Source: Norana najaformis
Taxonomy: Eukaryota; Annelida; Clitellata; Crassiclitellata; Hormogastridae
Assembly (NCBI GenBank): GCA_964023275.1
Contig: OZ029919.1
Location: forward strand, 5,991,950-6,055,949
DNA length: 64,000 nucleotides
Direction: 5' to 3'
Below the pieces are notes generated by a model. That model did not search any database. It had not been told where the DNA came from and was given only the letters and a program-made list of their open reading frames with translations. This document shows, one piece after another, positions 25,719-36,735 of the stretch. The position numbers and the translations under genes are program-made. Position 1 is the stretch's first letter; each line of letters begins with the position of its first letter.

Positions 25719-25867
25719 CTAATAATGAGAAATGGAATACCTTTTAGCCCTTAGGTAGCAGGCAGCTGCTACCGAAACAGCAGCAAAAACTAAAGCCACA
25801 TACAGAAGAGCAAAAGCCCAGGTGTAGTTGGTTGTCGACTTAACTTTGAATTTTGGTTTAAATGCTC
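25719..25867 (-). CDS. orphan transmembrane exon
   Basis: The minus strand encodes a convincing membrane segment: a basic stretch (KFKVKS), an N-glycosylation-like NYT, about 22 hydrophobic residues beginning WAFALLYVALVFAAV, then a positive LRAKR end. The frame is closed upstream by TGA, so the exon should start at the AG before 25864; no ATG lies in it. At 25741 a donor-like AG/GTATTCC leaves phase 2, which fits the acceptor before the phosphatase start (22736) and would give a membrane-anchored phosphatase. Alternatively translation runs on to TAG at 25719, making this the last exon of a small tail-anchored protein. No homologue recognised. Confidence 0.4.
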
Positions 25868-26433
25868 AACTGCAAACCATTCCAGTCACAAGCATTAATG
25901 CAAGATAAGGCAAAATCGAATAAAAAGCCAATAAAATAAGTACGAACATAATAATCCACCTTCTGGTTGAGAATATTCATCCACTGAGAGAGACAGACAG
26001 ACAGACACAGAGAGAGAGAGATTTCACCAAAGAATAAACAAGATATTAGAAAATAGGATAATAATTTCCAAGTAGCAGCTTCATAAATTCATTCATTGGG
26101 TAAATTTGTATTGCGTCTTTTCAAGCTACATAAAGGAGACTTGTGCAGTTTTACGACAGATAATTTACATGAGTCCACTGTTATGGTGTGTGCTTTAGGT
26201 CATCGCTTCTGCTGCAACCCTCCGGTTACGAGGCACAGACCATACCACTACACTACTGCGTACTACATCTAGAATAGGTGCTACACAAATTTTATGAACG
26301 AACACACAAAACTCAGATATTCAGAATTTGCTACATCATACAAAATCAGCAAAACTCGAGCAGTTTAAGTTTATAATATTCTGCCAATCTCTTTCAAATT
26401 TAACCTGCTTAATCAATTTCTCAGCATCTTGTT

Positions 26434-26439
26434 TTTATT
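26434..26439 (-). other. polyadenylation signal of MCM9
   Basis: AATAAA on the minus strand about 45 bases after the MCM9 stop codon, the usual distance for a 3' end signal. Confidence 0.55.
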
Positions 26440-26484
26440 AAATTAAGGCCAACGAAAGCCTAGTTCTGTAAGCAATCTGTCACT

Positions 26485-29400
26485 CTAATTTGGTTTGTTC
26501 GTAATTTTTGTCCAACTGCCCAAGTCCAGGTCCTCGTCACATAATTCAGAATCATTTGCAAAGACACTCAACAGGCTGTTACAAAATGGCAGACCTTTGG
26601 AAGAGTCCGTCCTCTTCGTCATATCATTTGCGTTCAAACTGACCGATTCTACATTGGATGAAACACTAGTGGCTAAAGCACAAGAGTTGTCGTTTTCTAC
26701 AGTCTCTGAAGATCTGAAAGCAAACTTGCTTAGTTTTGACACAGTGCTTTGCCTTATAGAAGTGCTTTTTTGAAGACCTTGCCTGCTTGATTTTTCATCA
26801 GCACTCCTTCTCTTATCGAGAAAAACAGATGTACAGTCATGATTGTTATATGACAAAGAAGAAGTGCTACTAGATTCAGTCATGTCTACAGAACAGCTGC
26901 AGGAATCCATTGTCCCAGACTTTGCAGAACTTGCTGGTAGATCAGGAATTTCTGTCTTATCTGAGGCACAAGAAACGGAGTCGTTTACACCTCTGCCAAA
27001 TTCCCTGAACTGTGTAAATCTAAATCCAGTGTGCTTTGTTCCTTTGCTTTGTGTAGAGCCAGAGTCTGTGGCTGGAAACTCTGTCCCATTTGACCCACTA
27101 CTCGAAATTTTCATCCTCTTGTTGGATACGTTTTCTGTCAATGTACTTATCTGTGATGACCATTTACCGGTAGTCTCCAAAGACTTCTGAAACTGACTGG
27201 CACTTTCCAAAGTGTCAGTTATCTCAGTTTTCTTAAAAACATGGCTGTTGTTTCTTGCAACTCTGTTGTTTTCATCGCCTGGGTCACCAATGGTCTTCTT
27301 AGTAGAGAAAGAATTATCCTTTGGATTCCTGGGGTTTTCTATATTTACAATGTCATCCTGTGAACTGCACCAAACACCCCATTTGCTGCCTGCCGCACGA
27401 ACGTTCAAAGGATCTCTCGAGGAAATTATCGACTCAACAGGATCCTCGCAATCAAAAACTCCATTAACAGATGCATTCTGGGAAAGTCTATTTTCCAAAG
27501 ACTTAAGTTCTTCATCAGCACTTAATTCTTGTCTCTTCCTGTTGACGCAACTTCCAGACAAACCATTTGAACTTCCGACAGATGTTCCTGATTGAGAAAA
27601 TAATGCCGATGAATGGTTTTCATCACCCGTTCGTTTCGTGCCCTGCATAGAAGCCGCTTCCTCCTCAAGAAGATCTGTCAGCCCCAAACGTGTCAGTATC
27701 AGCTGCGCCTGTGATGCATATTCGTCCTCTGGGTTGTCAGGGAACGAAGTGTGCAGTGCATTCACTCCCCCAAGCATAACAGCACTCTGCAATGACGCTT
27801 CCATCAACGACACTGCCACCACGGCATCTTGTACAGTTACGCTGCGGCGAAACATCAGCTTGGCATGAGCCTGTGACAGTCGAATGATGCTTTCAAGCAA
27901 TCTCATCGTGGTGCGTGCAACGTTTCGGTCGTCTGTCTGTCGCTGGGCTTTGTAGTAACCAGCCAGTACTCTTGTAGCGCCATCAGTCAGCACTGGATTA
28001 AGTGATCGGATGAAGCACAGATAACTGCGAATTTTATCCATGCTCCAAAGGTTTGGTTGAGAAGGCCCCTCTGGTGCATTCTTACCAGAGAGAATATAGG
28101 ATGAAATGACTTTGTCCCATTCCTCGTTTTGGGTATCACGCAAAACAAGAACTAGGTCAAACCGACTGAGTAGAGGACTTGCGAGTGCGACGTTGACAGA
28201 CAGTGGCTGACTCGCATCGTATTGCCCCTTGGGGTTGGTTGCGGCCAATATGGTACATCGAGTGTTCAGTTTACAGACGAGACCTGCCTTTGCAACACTG
28301 ATCGTCTGCTGCTCCATTGCCTCGTGAATGCTTGATCTATCCTGTTCCCGAATGCTGTTGAATTCGTCGATGCAGCAGATGCCTCCATCAGCCAGGACCA
28401 GGGCACCAGCCTCCAGCTGCCACTCCCCACCATCCTTGACCGCCGTAACTGTCAGACCAGCACTCGTGCTCCCAATTCCGGTTGTCAGCACCGACCGTGG
28501 CATCACCTTACAGGCATATTTCAAGAACTGCGACTTACCAGTTCCTGGATCGCCAACCAGCAACATGTGCGACTCTCCACGGACCTTAGTTCCTGATTCG
28601 TCGACTCTCTGCACGCCACCCGCAAGCACCAGAGTAACCGCAAGCTTCACAGCATATAGTCCATACACCTGAGGACATATGCTGGCCAGAATCTGATTGC
28701 GACCGATCAACGGATGCAGGTCATGGCTGCCCCAGAATGCTGAAAATTCATCCCGAAGTTCTTTTGTCAGTAAAATGTTTGTCTTCTGGTTATTTGTGAC
28801 CTGCAGGTGGTTGGCATAAAGCACAAGGTCGATGTCGCATCTTCCTTCAGAGATAATCGGCTTCCATCTCCTTCTGACAATCCCACACACAGAAATATCG
28901 TCGCCCGCTTTACAGCAGTCCACGACGTCGTCCATCAAAACAACCCACATGGAACGAGGAATTGTACCAACAGACAGTCGCTGGACCTGTTCTTGGATCT
29001 TTATCTCCTGGTAGTTGTGGCATTTTGCTGGTGGTGCGCCTTTATCTGACAGCGGTGTAAAGTTACTGGTATTGCTGCAGTTTTGCGTGTTCTGGCACCG
29101 ACTAGGTCTAGAAAGTGTAAAATACTGATCGAAGTCAGCCTCTACACTGAAGATGCACTTGCACTGGTTGCAGAAGAACTCCTTCTCGAGATCTAACATT
29201 TTCACCTGGCCTGTCCTGATCACGGTACCCGAAACCGACAGAAAGCTACCAATGTCTGCACTTCGGGGTATAGTATCTCGGGTGATTTCGGGGCATACTG
29301 GCAGACCAGTAACCCTTGCATGAATGTTACGTTTCAATGATAGCTTTACGAGTTCTCTGTCGTTTGTGCGGTCAAGCATGACTCGAGCAGCTGTACATAG

Positions 29401-29631
29401 GGCTTCGTCAAACAGGACAAGCATCTGGCTAGGTTGAGACAGAAGCAAATCACCTAACATGACGTTACACTCAAACAGCGTCAGAGCATTGACTGTAACT
29501 GCAAAATGATCTGTGGCATCTGTTTCCTGCAGAATCTGTAGGAGATCGGATTCATGGTGTTCCACGATGTAGGCATGGAGTAAACTGCGAATTTCATCAA
29601 AATTTCTGCCACTGTCTGCAGTTAATGCCAT
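26485..29631 (-). CDS. MCM9: MCM9, minichromosome maintenance helicase 9 (single exon)
   Basis: A 1048-codon uninterrupted frame. MCM9 works with MCM8 as a AAA+ helicase in homologous recombination, inter-strand crosslink repair and mismatch repair in the nucleus. Visible in order: MCM N-terminal domain (about 1-140); zinc-binding cysteines C154, C157, C179, C185; OB region with [14 protein letters not shown] (207-220), close to vertebrate MCM9; Walker A GDPGTGKS (360-367); Walker B ICCIDEFN (418-425); sensor 1 ATN (464-466); arginine finger SRFD (489-492). The C-terminal 400 residues are Ser/Thr-rich and low in structure, as in MCM9 and unlike the shorter MCM8, and length is close to the roughly 1140 aa human protein. 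The start is the first ATG in frame and the N-terminus aligns with the family. Odd point: there are no introns, although neighbouring genes are split and vertebrate MCM9 is split. Confidence 0.97.
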   Translation of the reverse strand: MALTADSGRNFDEIRSLLHAYIVEHHESDLLQILQETDATDHFAVTVNALTLFECNVMLGDLLLSQPSQMLVLFDEALCTAARVMLDRTNDRELVKLSLKRNIHARVTGLPVCPEITRDTIPRSADIGSFLSVSGTVIRTGQVKMLDLEKEFFCNQCKCIFSVEADFDQYFTLSRPSRCQNTQNCSNTSNFTPLSDKGAPPAKCHNYQEIKIQEQVQRLSVGTIPRSMWVVLMDDVVDCCKAGDDISVCGIVRRRWKPIISEGRCDIDLVLYANHLQVTNNQKTNILLTKELRDEFSAFWGSHDLHPLIGRNQILASICPQVYGLYAVKLAVTLVLAGGVQRVDESGTKVRGESHMLLVGDPGTGKSQFLKYACKVMPRSVLTTGIGSTSAGLTVTAVKDGGEWQLEAGALVLADGGICCIDEFNSIREQDRSSIHEAMEQQTISVAKAGLVCKLNTRCTILAATNPKGQYDASQPLSVNVALASPLLSRFDLVLVLRDTQNEEWDKVISSYILSGKNAPEGPSQPNLWSMDKIRSYLCFIRSLNPVLTDGATRVLAGYYKAQRQTDDRNVARTTMRLLESIIRLSQAHAKLMFRRSVTVQDAVVAVSLMEASLQSAVMLGGVNALHTSFPDNPEDEYASQAQLILTRLGLTDLLEEEAASMQGTKRTGDENHSSALFSQSGTSVGSSNGLSGSCVNRKRQELSADEELKSLENRLSQNASVNGVFDCEDPVESIISSRDPLNVRAAGSKWGVWCSSQDDIVNIENPRNPKDNSFSTKKTIGDPGDENNRVARNNSHVFKKTEITDTLESASQFQKSLETTGKWSSQISTLTENVSNKRMKISSSGSNGTEFPATDSGSTQSKGTKHTGFRFTQFREFGRGVNDSVSCASDKTEIPDLPASSAKSGTMDSCSCSVDMTESSSTSSLSYNNHDCTSVFLDKRRSADEKSSRQGLQKSTSIRQSTVSKLSKFAFRSSETVENDNSCALATSVSSNVESVSLNANDMTKRTDSSKGLPFCNSLLSVFANDSELCDEDLDLGSWTKITNKPN

Positions 29632-32453
29632 TCTTTAAACTGCAACACAGTCAGATAGGAGAATGAGTGAACAGATACCAAAATGTAATGTAGTGTCTTG
29701 TTTTTAGGGTGTTTATAATACAGGTGCACAACAGTCTAATTGTTAGCATGCTGACTGTCAATCAAAAGGTCAGCGGTTCAAATCCCTGCCTGGGCAGAAA
29801 TTTGTTTTAAGAATTAGGCTTCACTTCCCCTCCCTAGCCAACTCAGCTATAATGAGTACACTGACCATTGTCAATGGAAAGATCAGAGGGTGATGAAATG
29901 ATTGGCCACCTGCCCTCATATGCTAAGGTTACGAAATATGAAACCGCTAACACTCCATATCCATGGCTGCCTCTTAACAGGCTGCTCTCTTCTCCTTCTG
30001 TCCCGCGTCGTATAAATTGCGGCCTGGCCCGGCCCGGTGCTTATCTCTAATCGATGTGGGGCACTTTCAAGCACGAGTAAATGTAGGAGAAAAACTTTAC
30101 TAGCCTGTTTCTGCGTATTCGATGTTTTATTTAATTGGCATTGTTATACCACAAACACGTTTAAAAGATATCAACACCGCCAAAAACAGCCGGACATATA
30201 CGCTGGTTCCCTGCGTTTACGTGAGTAAACAAGTAACCGAGCGAAATGCCCTACGCAGTAGTGAACGGAATTAGGCATGTTCAGCGTCTGCAATGGGTAA
30301 ATGAATAAATGTTTCGAGCAAAAGGAAATGACCGGTAATAGCTAGATTTTTATTTAAAGGCTAATCATATTGACTTGCATGTTGAATTTGGTCAGACTTG
30401 GTGCCGGCTAGAGGCCACATCATGCATATAAAGCTAATGTAGGCCTAAATGTAAACGTACCCGGTTTTCCATGGCGGTCGTATGTTAGGATGCTTTATAC
30501 TGAAATGTCGCAACGCGAGGGTCTTACTAAAGTTCTTTATCTTCGTCATTTTTAGATATTTGATTGTTTCGGTTATCTTGCCAGACGCATGGAAATCCAG
30601 AATTGCAACGGGCTTCACAGCCAATAACATGCTCCTAAGCTCAGGCTCCAGTCTGTTAAATTCTTTTCATGATGCTTTCTCCCGCCATGCAGATAATTGT
30701 GGAACACATGTTTCTCACCTTGCAACCGTCCTGAATCCACTCTGATTTGTGGTGCTACAATTAAAATGAATGGCTTATGAAATTTATTACATGAAGTCTT
30801 CTAAGCTAAAACGGGAAGGCTGCCATTGACATAAATGTTATAAACGCTTCGTTCTTAGCTTTGGCTTACAAAGCGAGTAGCCATTGTCTGGTCAATCTTC
30901 CCACCCAATGTGTACAGCCAACGATGTTTGCGATGATGAAACATATTTCTTGAAACATTTTTCTGTTGTAGCACCACTTCAAATTTCTTCTTAGCGCTTC
31001 CAACCCAACACCACCAGTTCAAATGCCACGAAATCAGATGGTTCAATAATTTCAGTGTTGACTGAATGACGACGGATTAATGGTAAAAGTTCTTGTATCG
31101 AGCTCTTATTTAAATCTGATGTCTTTCTCAAAATCAGAGCAGCAATTTGTGTTTTAAAGTTTCAAAATATGAAGCCAATGACAACCGGAATATGATTGTA
31201 CTAGGCAAATTACACTGTTTAGGAAAATCTGACATCAATCTGTGGCAAATAAAACTAGCAGAATGTACATGAGAAACTCGTTTTAATGCTTCTGTTGGAA
31301 GCCACAATTACCCCTTACAATAAGGTTGTGTAGTAACGAAGCCATGTTTTAAAGATGAATTAAACTTGGGATCTATATCCCAACCGCGTTATATCAGCAT
31401 TTACATTATATTGCTGGAATTCTTTAACAGCAGAGGTTCTCTGGCGCTGTAGTAATGGTTGCAAACTCGGGAATACCAAATGCCAGCAGAACTTCAAACA
31501 CGCAAACAACCATTTATCATATTTGACTGTTCTACTGGAAACAGCTAAAGAGACACTTTTGGTCAATATTAAGTTGCACCCAATTAGATGTGTTAGACAA
31601 CCATGTTTTGCCACTCTAAATCTGCTACTGCGTGTTGACAAATGCATTACTTACTTACTATTTAACACTTGCATATAAGCACAAAAAATAACAAAACAGA
31701 ATTTTGTTGCTCTGGTCAAGTTTTAATCTGGTGTTGATTTAATTATGGAGTCTACACTTCGATTTACATTTAAATTAAACATGCAAACATAAAATATCCA
31801 TTCACTGTTAAGGCAATGCACATCAAGTAGTGGACCTTTTCTAAATTCTCTTGCAAAGGCCTTTCACCAACTTTGCGGTATTATTATATTTAAAACAAAG
31901 GAAAACCTGCCTTGCATTAAACCCGGGTTTGGATTTCTGATAATGACATGAAATGCCAGCAAAAACTCATATTATGCTAAAGCCATGACAAAAGTTCCGA
32001 TCAGATTATAGAAAAGCAGAGCAAACATCATAATCCAGACCAGTCATTCACGCGTAACAGCACAACTTATTTATCAATTGTTAATGAGTGATGATGCTCG
32101 AGTCTTAGAATTATTCACGTGCTAAGTAAGTTCCATCTTCTGCCACACTGCAGCAGAAGCCTTAATAAGTTCCATGTTCTGACACACTGCAGCTGAAAAA
32201 CTCGATTGTTGCATACAGTCTTTTGAAGAAAACGTAAACGAAACCCAATTAAAACAATGAGAGTTAAATATATTGTACAGTAATGCCGTTAACCTCTGTT
32301 CAACCCTATAAAACTGTACAATGTACAACGCTCTGTCTCATTCTCTCGCAGAACATATCTGTACACCAGAATTAGGAAGTGGCAGACAGGCAGATAACCA
32401 AAGTGAATTTACATTGTCCGTCTGCCAAATATATCACCAAAGATCACCAGAAT
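29632..32453. other. intergenic region MCM9 to GID8
   Basis: Contains one full SINE (29722-30010) and otherwise unique AT-rich DNA; the open frames at 30445-30745 and 31360-31647 match nothing I know. Upstream of MCM9 there is no TATA-like signal I would defend. Confidence 0.55.
29722..30010 (+). mobile_element. tRNA-derived SINE (family H), full length
   Basis: tRNA-like head with CTAATTGTTAGCATGCTGAC (A box) and GCGGTTCAAATCCC (B box), then a body with CAACTCAGCTATAATGAGTA, TGCCCTCATATGCTAAGG and CTCCATATCCATGGCTGCCT. Body copies recur at 45655, 49915 and 51940; an antisense full copy is at 20235. Confidence 0.75.
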
Positions 32454-32459
32454 TTTATT
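32454..32459 (-). other. polyadenylation signal of GID8
   Basis: AATAAA on the minus strand about 56 bases past the GID8 stop at 32515. Confidence 0.5.
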
Positions 32460-32514
32460 ACAGGGCGGCCGTTTTCAGCTGTACAGTGTTAGGTTCAGGA
32501 CGTCAGTGTAACTG

Positions 32515-35415
32515 TCATATCATCGGCTCTATCTGGCCCTTTCCAATGTCGGTCATGTGTGGAAATTTGACCTTCTTCTTGTCCAGCTCCTGCTGTTCCC
32601 ATAGCAACAGTTTCAGGAGACTGGCCAGCTTCGGTGTTGTCTCCTGGTTCTCCATGAACAAGATAGCGGCGTTTACCTCGCTGGCAACCTAAGACAACAG
32701 CAAAACAACAGACCACATCAGCACAACGTAAGATGGGTTTTAAGTAACTCAGCAGTTTTCAGCTGTTTACAAACCAATGCTTCTCTTTCTGTACCAATTT
32801 CCTCTGTAGGCTGTTTCCCTGTCTACTTGGTTTTTGACTGGACTCACTCTGGAATATGGCTTGCACACAGATTTTGCTTAGCAGTAACCACTGATTGATG
32901 CCTTAAGCATTATTACAGTGGCACTATATATCTTTATGCACACTCTAGTAACATGCTAATTCCGTTAACGTGTGGCAACAACGTGCCTACCATTGAAGCC
33001 AAATTAACACTTGGAAGTCATTAATGCAATGTACATGGACTAGTACTACTCATCAGCTGACTCATTTGCATAGCAAACAGCAGAACATGCGGCAATGTAA
33101 CATACAGCACACTTCCTTTCTTCATAACTGCCGATATTGGTAGGATATACCACATATACATACACTGCGAAACCATCACTATTTTATATACATGTGCATT
33201 TTATATACATGTATGTTTTATATACATGTATGTTTATATACATGTAGGTTTAGTCTCAGCTAAAAGGACCGTTTTGAAGCATCTATTTTTCATGCATCTA
33301 GCTGAATATTTTGCAGAAAACTACAGCTAAGCGTAAATTATTTGGCCAGTTTCTCCAAGTCGACAGAATTCAGTAGGCCTACAACGGAACAGAATAGCTG
33401 TACCTTTTGCCTCTGTGATGTGTGTAAAAGGTCGCCATATGGTGAATTTTCTGGATCATTGAAGGCCAACAGAGCTAACGTACACTCAATTTCGGGAAGC
33501 AAGTCGCTGTTTTCCTCGCCTTTGTCTGCCAGATTGTTCTGTGCAAACTCAAGAGCATCTACCACCTTTGAGTGGCGTATCAGCTCAATCGTCTGTTGTT
33601 GCTACAGAAAACATCATACACCCTTCTTCAGCATCACCAAAATATGACATGTTGAGGATCTTATAATGCAGTGTTCAGACCATTACTATTAAAGTTTATT
33701 CAGCGCCAATTTCTAAGGACAAAGAACCAATCGATGGTGCTGAGCAGTTATGCATGAAGAACTTGCTCAAGGTCCCTACACAATAACCATCTCATGGGAG
33801 ACTCAAACCAGCAAACTCCCCATTACAAAGTGAGCACTGAAACCAATGGCTATCAACTGAATAAATGCACAATCAACATTCTTGCTTGCCAACGATTAAC
33901 ACTCCTGCTTGTTTATTAATGTTTTATTAAAGATTACACCGATCCAAAAATCTTTTGATTTCAGGAAACAATTAGGAGGTATAATCTCGTAAGCACGACT
34001 TTTCTTACCAGGAGATGAAAATATAGAAGCTTGTTATTGTCAAGTAGTTCGGGATGAAGGTTGTTGATAAGATCAATCGCTTCGGGTATTTTTCCGTCCT
34101 GGATGGCGTTTCGAATTTTGATTCTTTCGTTAAGTGAGTCGAGTTCCAGCGTCGGCTGGATTCCCGACTCTGAGCGAAATTTCTCAGCCGCCTCTTTGAA
34201 ACCCTCTGCAGTATCATAAAAATTTACTATTAATATCAATATTTACTATTAATATCATAAATATTTACTATTAATATTAGAAATATTTAGCTGAACTATG
34301 AAGCCTTTCCTTTGATAACATTTATTTTGTTCGGATGGCACAGTTACAATTTGCTGTGTTGTCAAATTGTCAACTAATTGCAGACCCGCATAATTTGTAA
34401 GAAAAAATTGTTCGGTTGACGGACTGTTGTCCTGTTTGAGCTTCAGCCAAAAAATATATAATTTCAATGACTATTTTTAATTTTTGTCATATAGGTGACT
34501 GTAGAAATGCCAGCCAGTGAGCTACCAGTATGTATTCATCGGCTTACCAGACACCAGATAGTTCATTATTAAGTTGTTCATGTTGGATCGGGGAACATGA
34601 ATCGCCTGCAGGAATTTCATCCAGTCAGTCATGGATACCTCAATTGGTTTGTCAATGGAGGCAGCCACATTCTGTAACATATAACACACGGATACACTTG
34701 GAATAATCTGCCGACGCACAGGGTATCCATAAACCAACAAGCATGTGACCTGTAAAGACATTTACTCCCTAGGATTTTAAAATGCTTAAGTCATTTGTTT
34801 GAGGCAGTTACAAGCAAGGCTGTGTAAGAACTTGCTAGTAAGCAGTTTTTAATTTAAATATGTGCTCCATTTTTGGAAAATAGTTAAATTTTACCAGGAC
34901 ATATGCAGTCTACCCAAAGTTCAAAAATAAAATGCACAGAAATTTTGAACAGGCATTCACACTATATTACAAGAGAATGGTCACAAAACAGGTATGCATA
35001 TGACAGAGCCACATAATTTTCTTGCAAAAAAAACACAACATTCAGCTCTGCAAAACTTTTCAAAAAGTGAAACAATGCATGAATGTTCATATTATACTAG
35101 ATAATTAATTTTCATCGGGAGCAACAGACTAACACGTTCATTAAAATGATTTTTATACACGGTCATATTTGTAAACACAGGGTTGGTTTACGTCGTTTGA
35201 ATCACTGCCATAAAGTGAATTGAAATCGAAGTGCACCCTGTAATGCTTGTTCGAAAAATCTGCATGAGGTAGTTTCTCACATAAGAAATTTGCGTATGTA
35301 AGCTCTAATGCGGGAGTTTTGCAGACGCCTGAGCAGCGACTCGATCGATGTCAGGCTGTGACATACGTACAGGTGAGGGAGGGCTCCCAGACATCGACTC
35401 CATCTGCATATGCAT
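32515..35415 (-). CDS. GID8: GID8 / TWA1, CTLH E3 ubiquitin ligase subunit
   Basis: Five exons: 35371-35415, 34548-34671, 34009-34205, 33404-33601, 32515-32688; all junctions are GT-AG and phases join to give 245 aa (human GID8 is 228). GID8 is a scaffold of the CTLH/GID E3 ligase with RANBP9/10, MAEA and RMND5. LisH motif around residues 41-73 ([20 protein letters not shown]), CTLH around 79-136 ([20 protein letters not shown]), CRA from about 132 ([20 protein letters not shown]). The C-terminus ends [13 protein letters not shown], like the conserved tail of the family. The first 15 residues ([15 protein letters not shown]) are specific to this species; an in-frame TAA upstream supports this ATG. 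Introns hold SINE pieces and an 18-bp tandem repeat (33180-33250). Confidence 0.95.
33690..33865 (-). mobile_element. SINE (family I), antisense, in GID8 intron
   Basis: CAAGGTCCCTACACAATAAC and AAACTCCCCATTACAAAGTG match the reverse complement of the family I SINE. Confidence 0.55.
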
Positions 35416-36079
35416 CAGCAGCTTAAAGCTGACGTCCGTTAAACTTTTGTGTTAAATTGTCAGCAGAATTAATGTTACGATTCAACACAGAACAGGTTCG
35501 ACTGTCGTTTTAAAAGATATTCAAACACGAACGCCATTCGCAAGTCGCAAATAACAAAATGGCAACTTCCGCTCTGAAATCGAAACGAAATGGAGGACTA
35601 CATATCCGGCAACCATATCTCTTGATTCATTGAAGAATCGTAAATGAAAATATTCAACATTTTGATTTCATAATTATACAACATGCTTGCATGCCTGAAT
35701 CGTGGCTTTTTCAGATTGTAAAATTTTATTGCAAATTTGACACAGGAGACCATTAAATTATGCACTTTTGTGTGTGCATTTGTAAATGAAGCGCGACAAC
35801 AGTCAACACTAATATAAGATCTCTGATTTTCAACACATTTTACGCGTAAAAATAATAATTATACCTAATGAGGGCTAGCTTAATATTTTACTATACTTGT
35901 CAGTGCTAGTACTCACATTAGGAATTCATTTCGCACTCGACGTGAATTATTTAATTCGAAGACTGTCTATCCTTCAAACACGATATATAAGAATTATATA
36001 GGCTTATGGATTAATATGCATTTAAGATACAGTTAAGTCCACGTAAAACAATTAAAGTAATGCGATGTAAATTGTAAAA

Positions 36080-36735
36080 TAAAAACACCGAAATTTCTCA
36101 GCGCCACAATAAGGCTGCCTCAGTAAGATTAGCTTTTCCACCGGCACTAAATCAAATCAAATCCGTAAAATCCAAGTTGTTGGGTCTACATTTCGATCGG
36201 TACATGATCAGAATCCGGGGATCAGGCCGGAGAAGACAGCAACATGATTAAGATGGTAACGGTGGTCGCAGGATGGACCAGGGTTCGGTACGGAGTAGGT
36301 TTTCGAGCTGTCATATCCCATGGAACCAAGCGATCGTGGAACGCGCATAGACAGTTAAGCCATGATAAAGGAGAAGGGTTCTTCGGTGGGATTTCAACCC
36401 AGGTAAAATAACTTTAGCACAAGAGAATTGAAGAGATAACGCACGAGAAGGACTATTCTCTACTGAAACTATAAAGCTAGGCCCTATTTTGTAATTGTAA
36501 TCGTAAGCTCGAGATTTCTACAGCGTCCAACGAAGGCTAAGTTGCAGGAACCAGCTTATTCACAGGCGCTCAGTAAAAAAATCGATCGGCAGGTAGGGTC
36601 AGATTCGGTTCCAGGTCAAGATCCAAGGGCCAAGCAGGCAGGCACGCAGGCAAACGGTTACAGTGGGTGGTGTTTGGAATTGAACTCGCAGGACAGATAA
36701 AGGGAAGAATAGGATTCAGAATAGGATCTGCGGAA
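36080..36735 (-). mobile_element. back-to-back LINE/SINE tails, antisense
   Basis: At 36080-36480: family B (ATTTCTCAGCGCCACA, GGGGATCAGGCCGGAG). At 36495-36735: family A (CTCGAGATTTCTACAGCG, CCAGCTTATTCACAGGCGCT, GGTTACAGTGGGTGG), both on the minus strand. Confidence 0.6.

Larger units (their letters stand above)
22737..26433. other. intergenic region between phosphatase start and MCM9
   Basis: Holds the phosphatase upstream region (no clear promoter motif), LINE-tail fragments (23235-23560 and 23610-23830), a 94-bp tandem array (24093-24545), GACA/GA tracts near 25990, and the orphan transmembrane exon at 25741-25864. Nothing else recognised. Confidence 0.6.

Noticed and set aside
26495-29049. 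Plus-strand open frames opposite MCM9
   Set aside because: They are antisense shadows of the long MCM9 coding frame, with no homology of their own.
29722-29800. Candidate tRNA gene
   Set aside because: A and B boxes are visible but arms do not pair, and the sequence continues into a repeated body: it is a SINE head. The same applies at 8318, 46130, 54090 and 60590.
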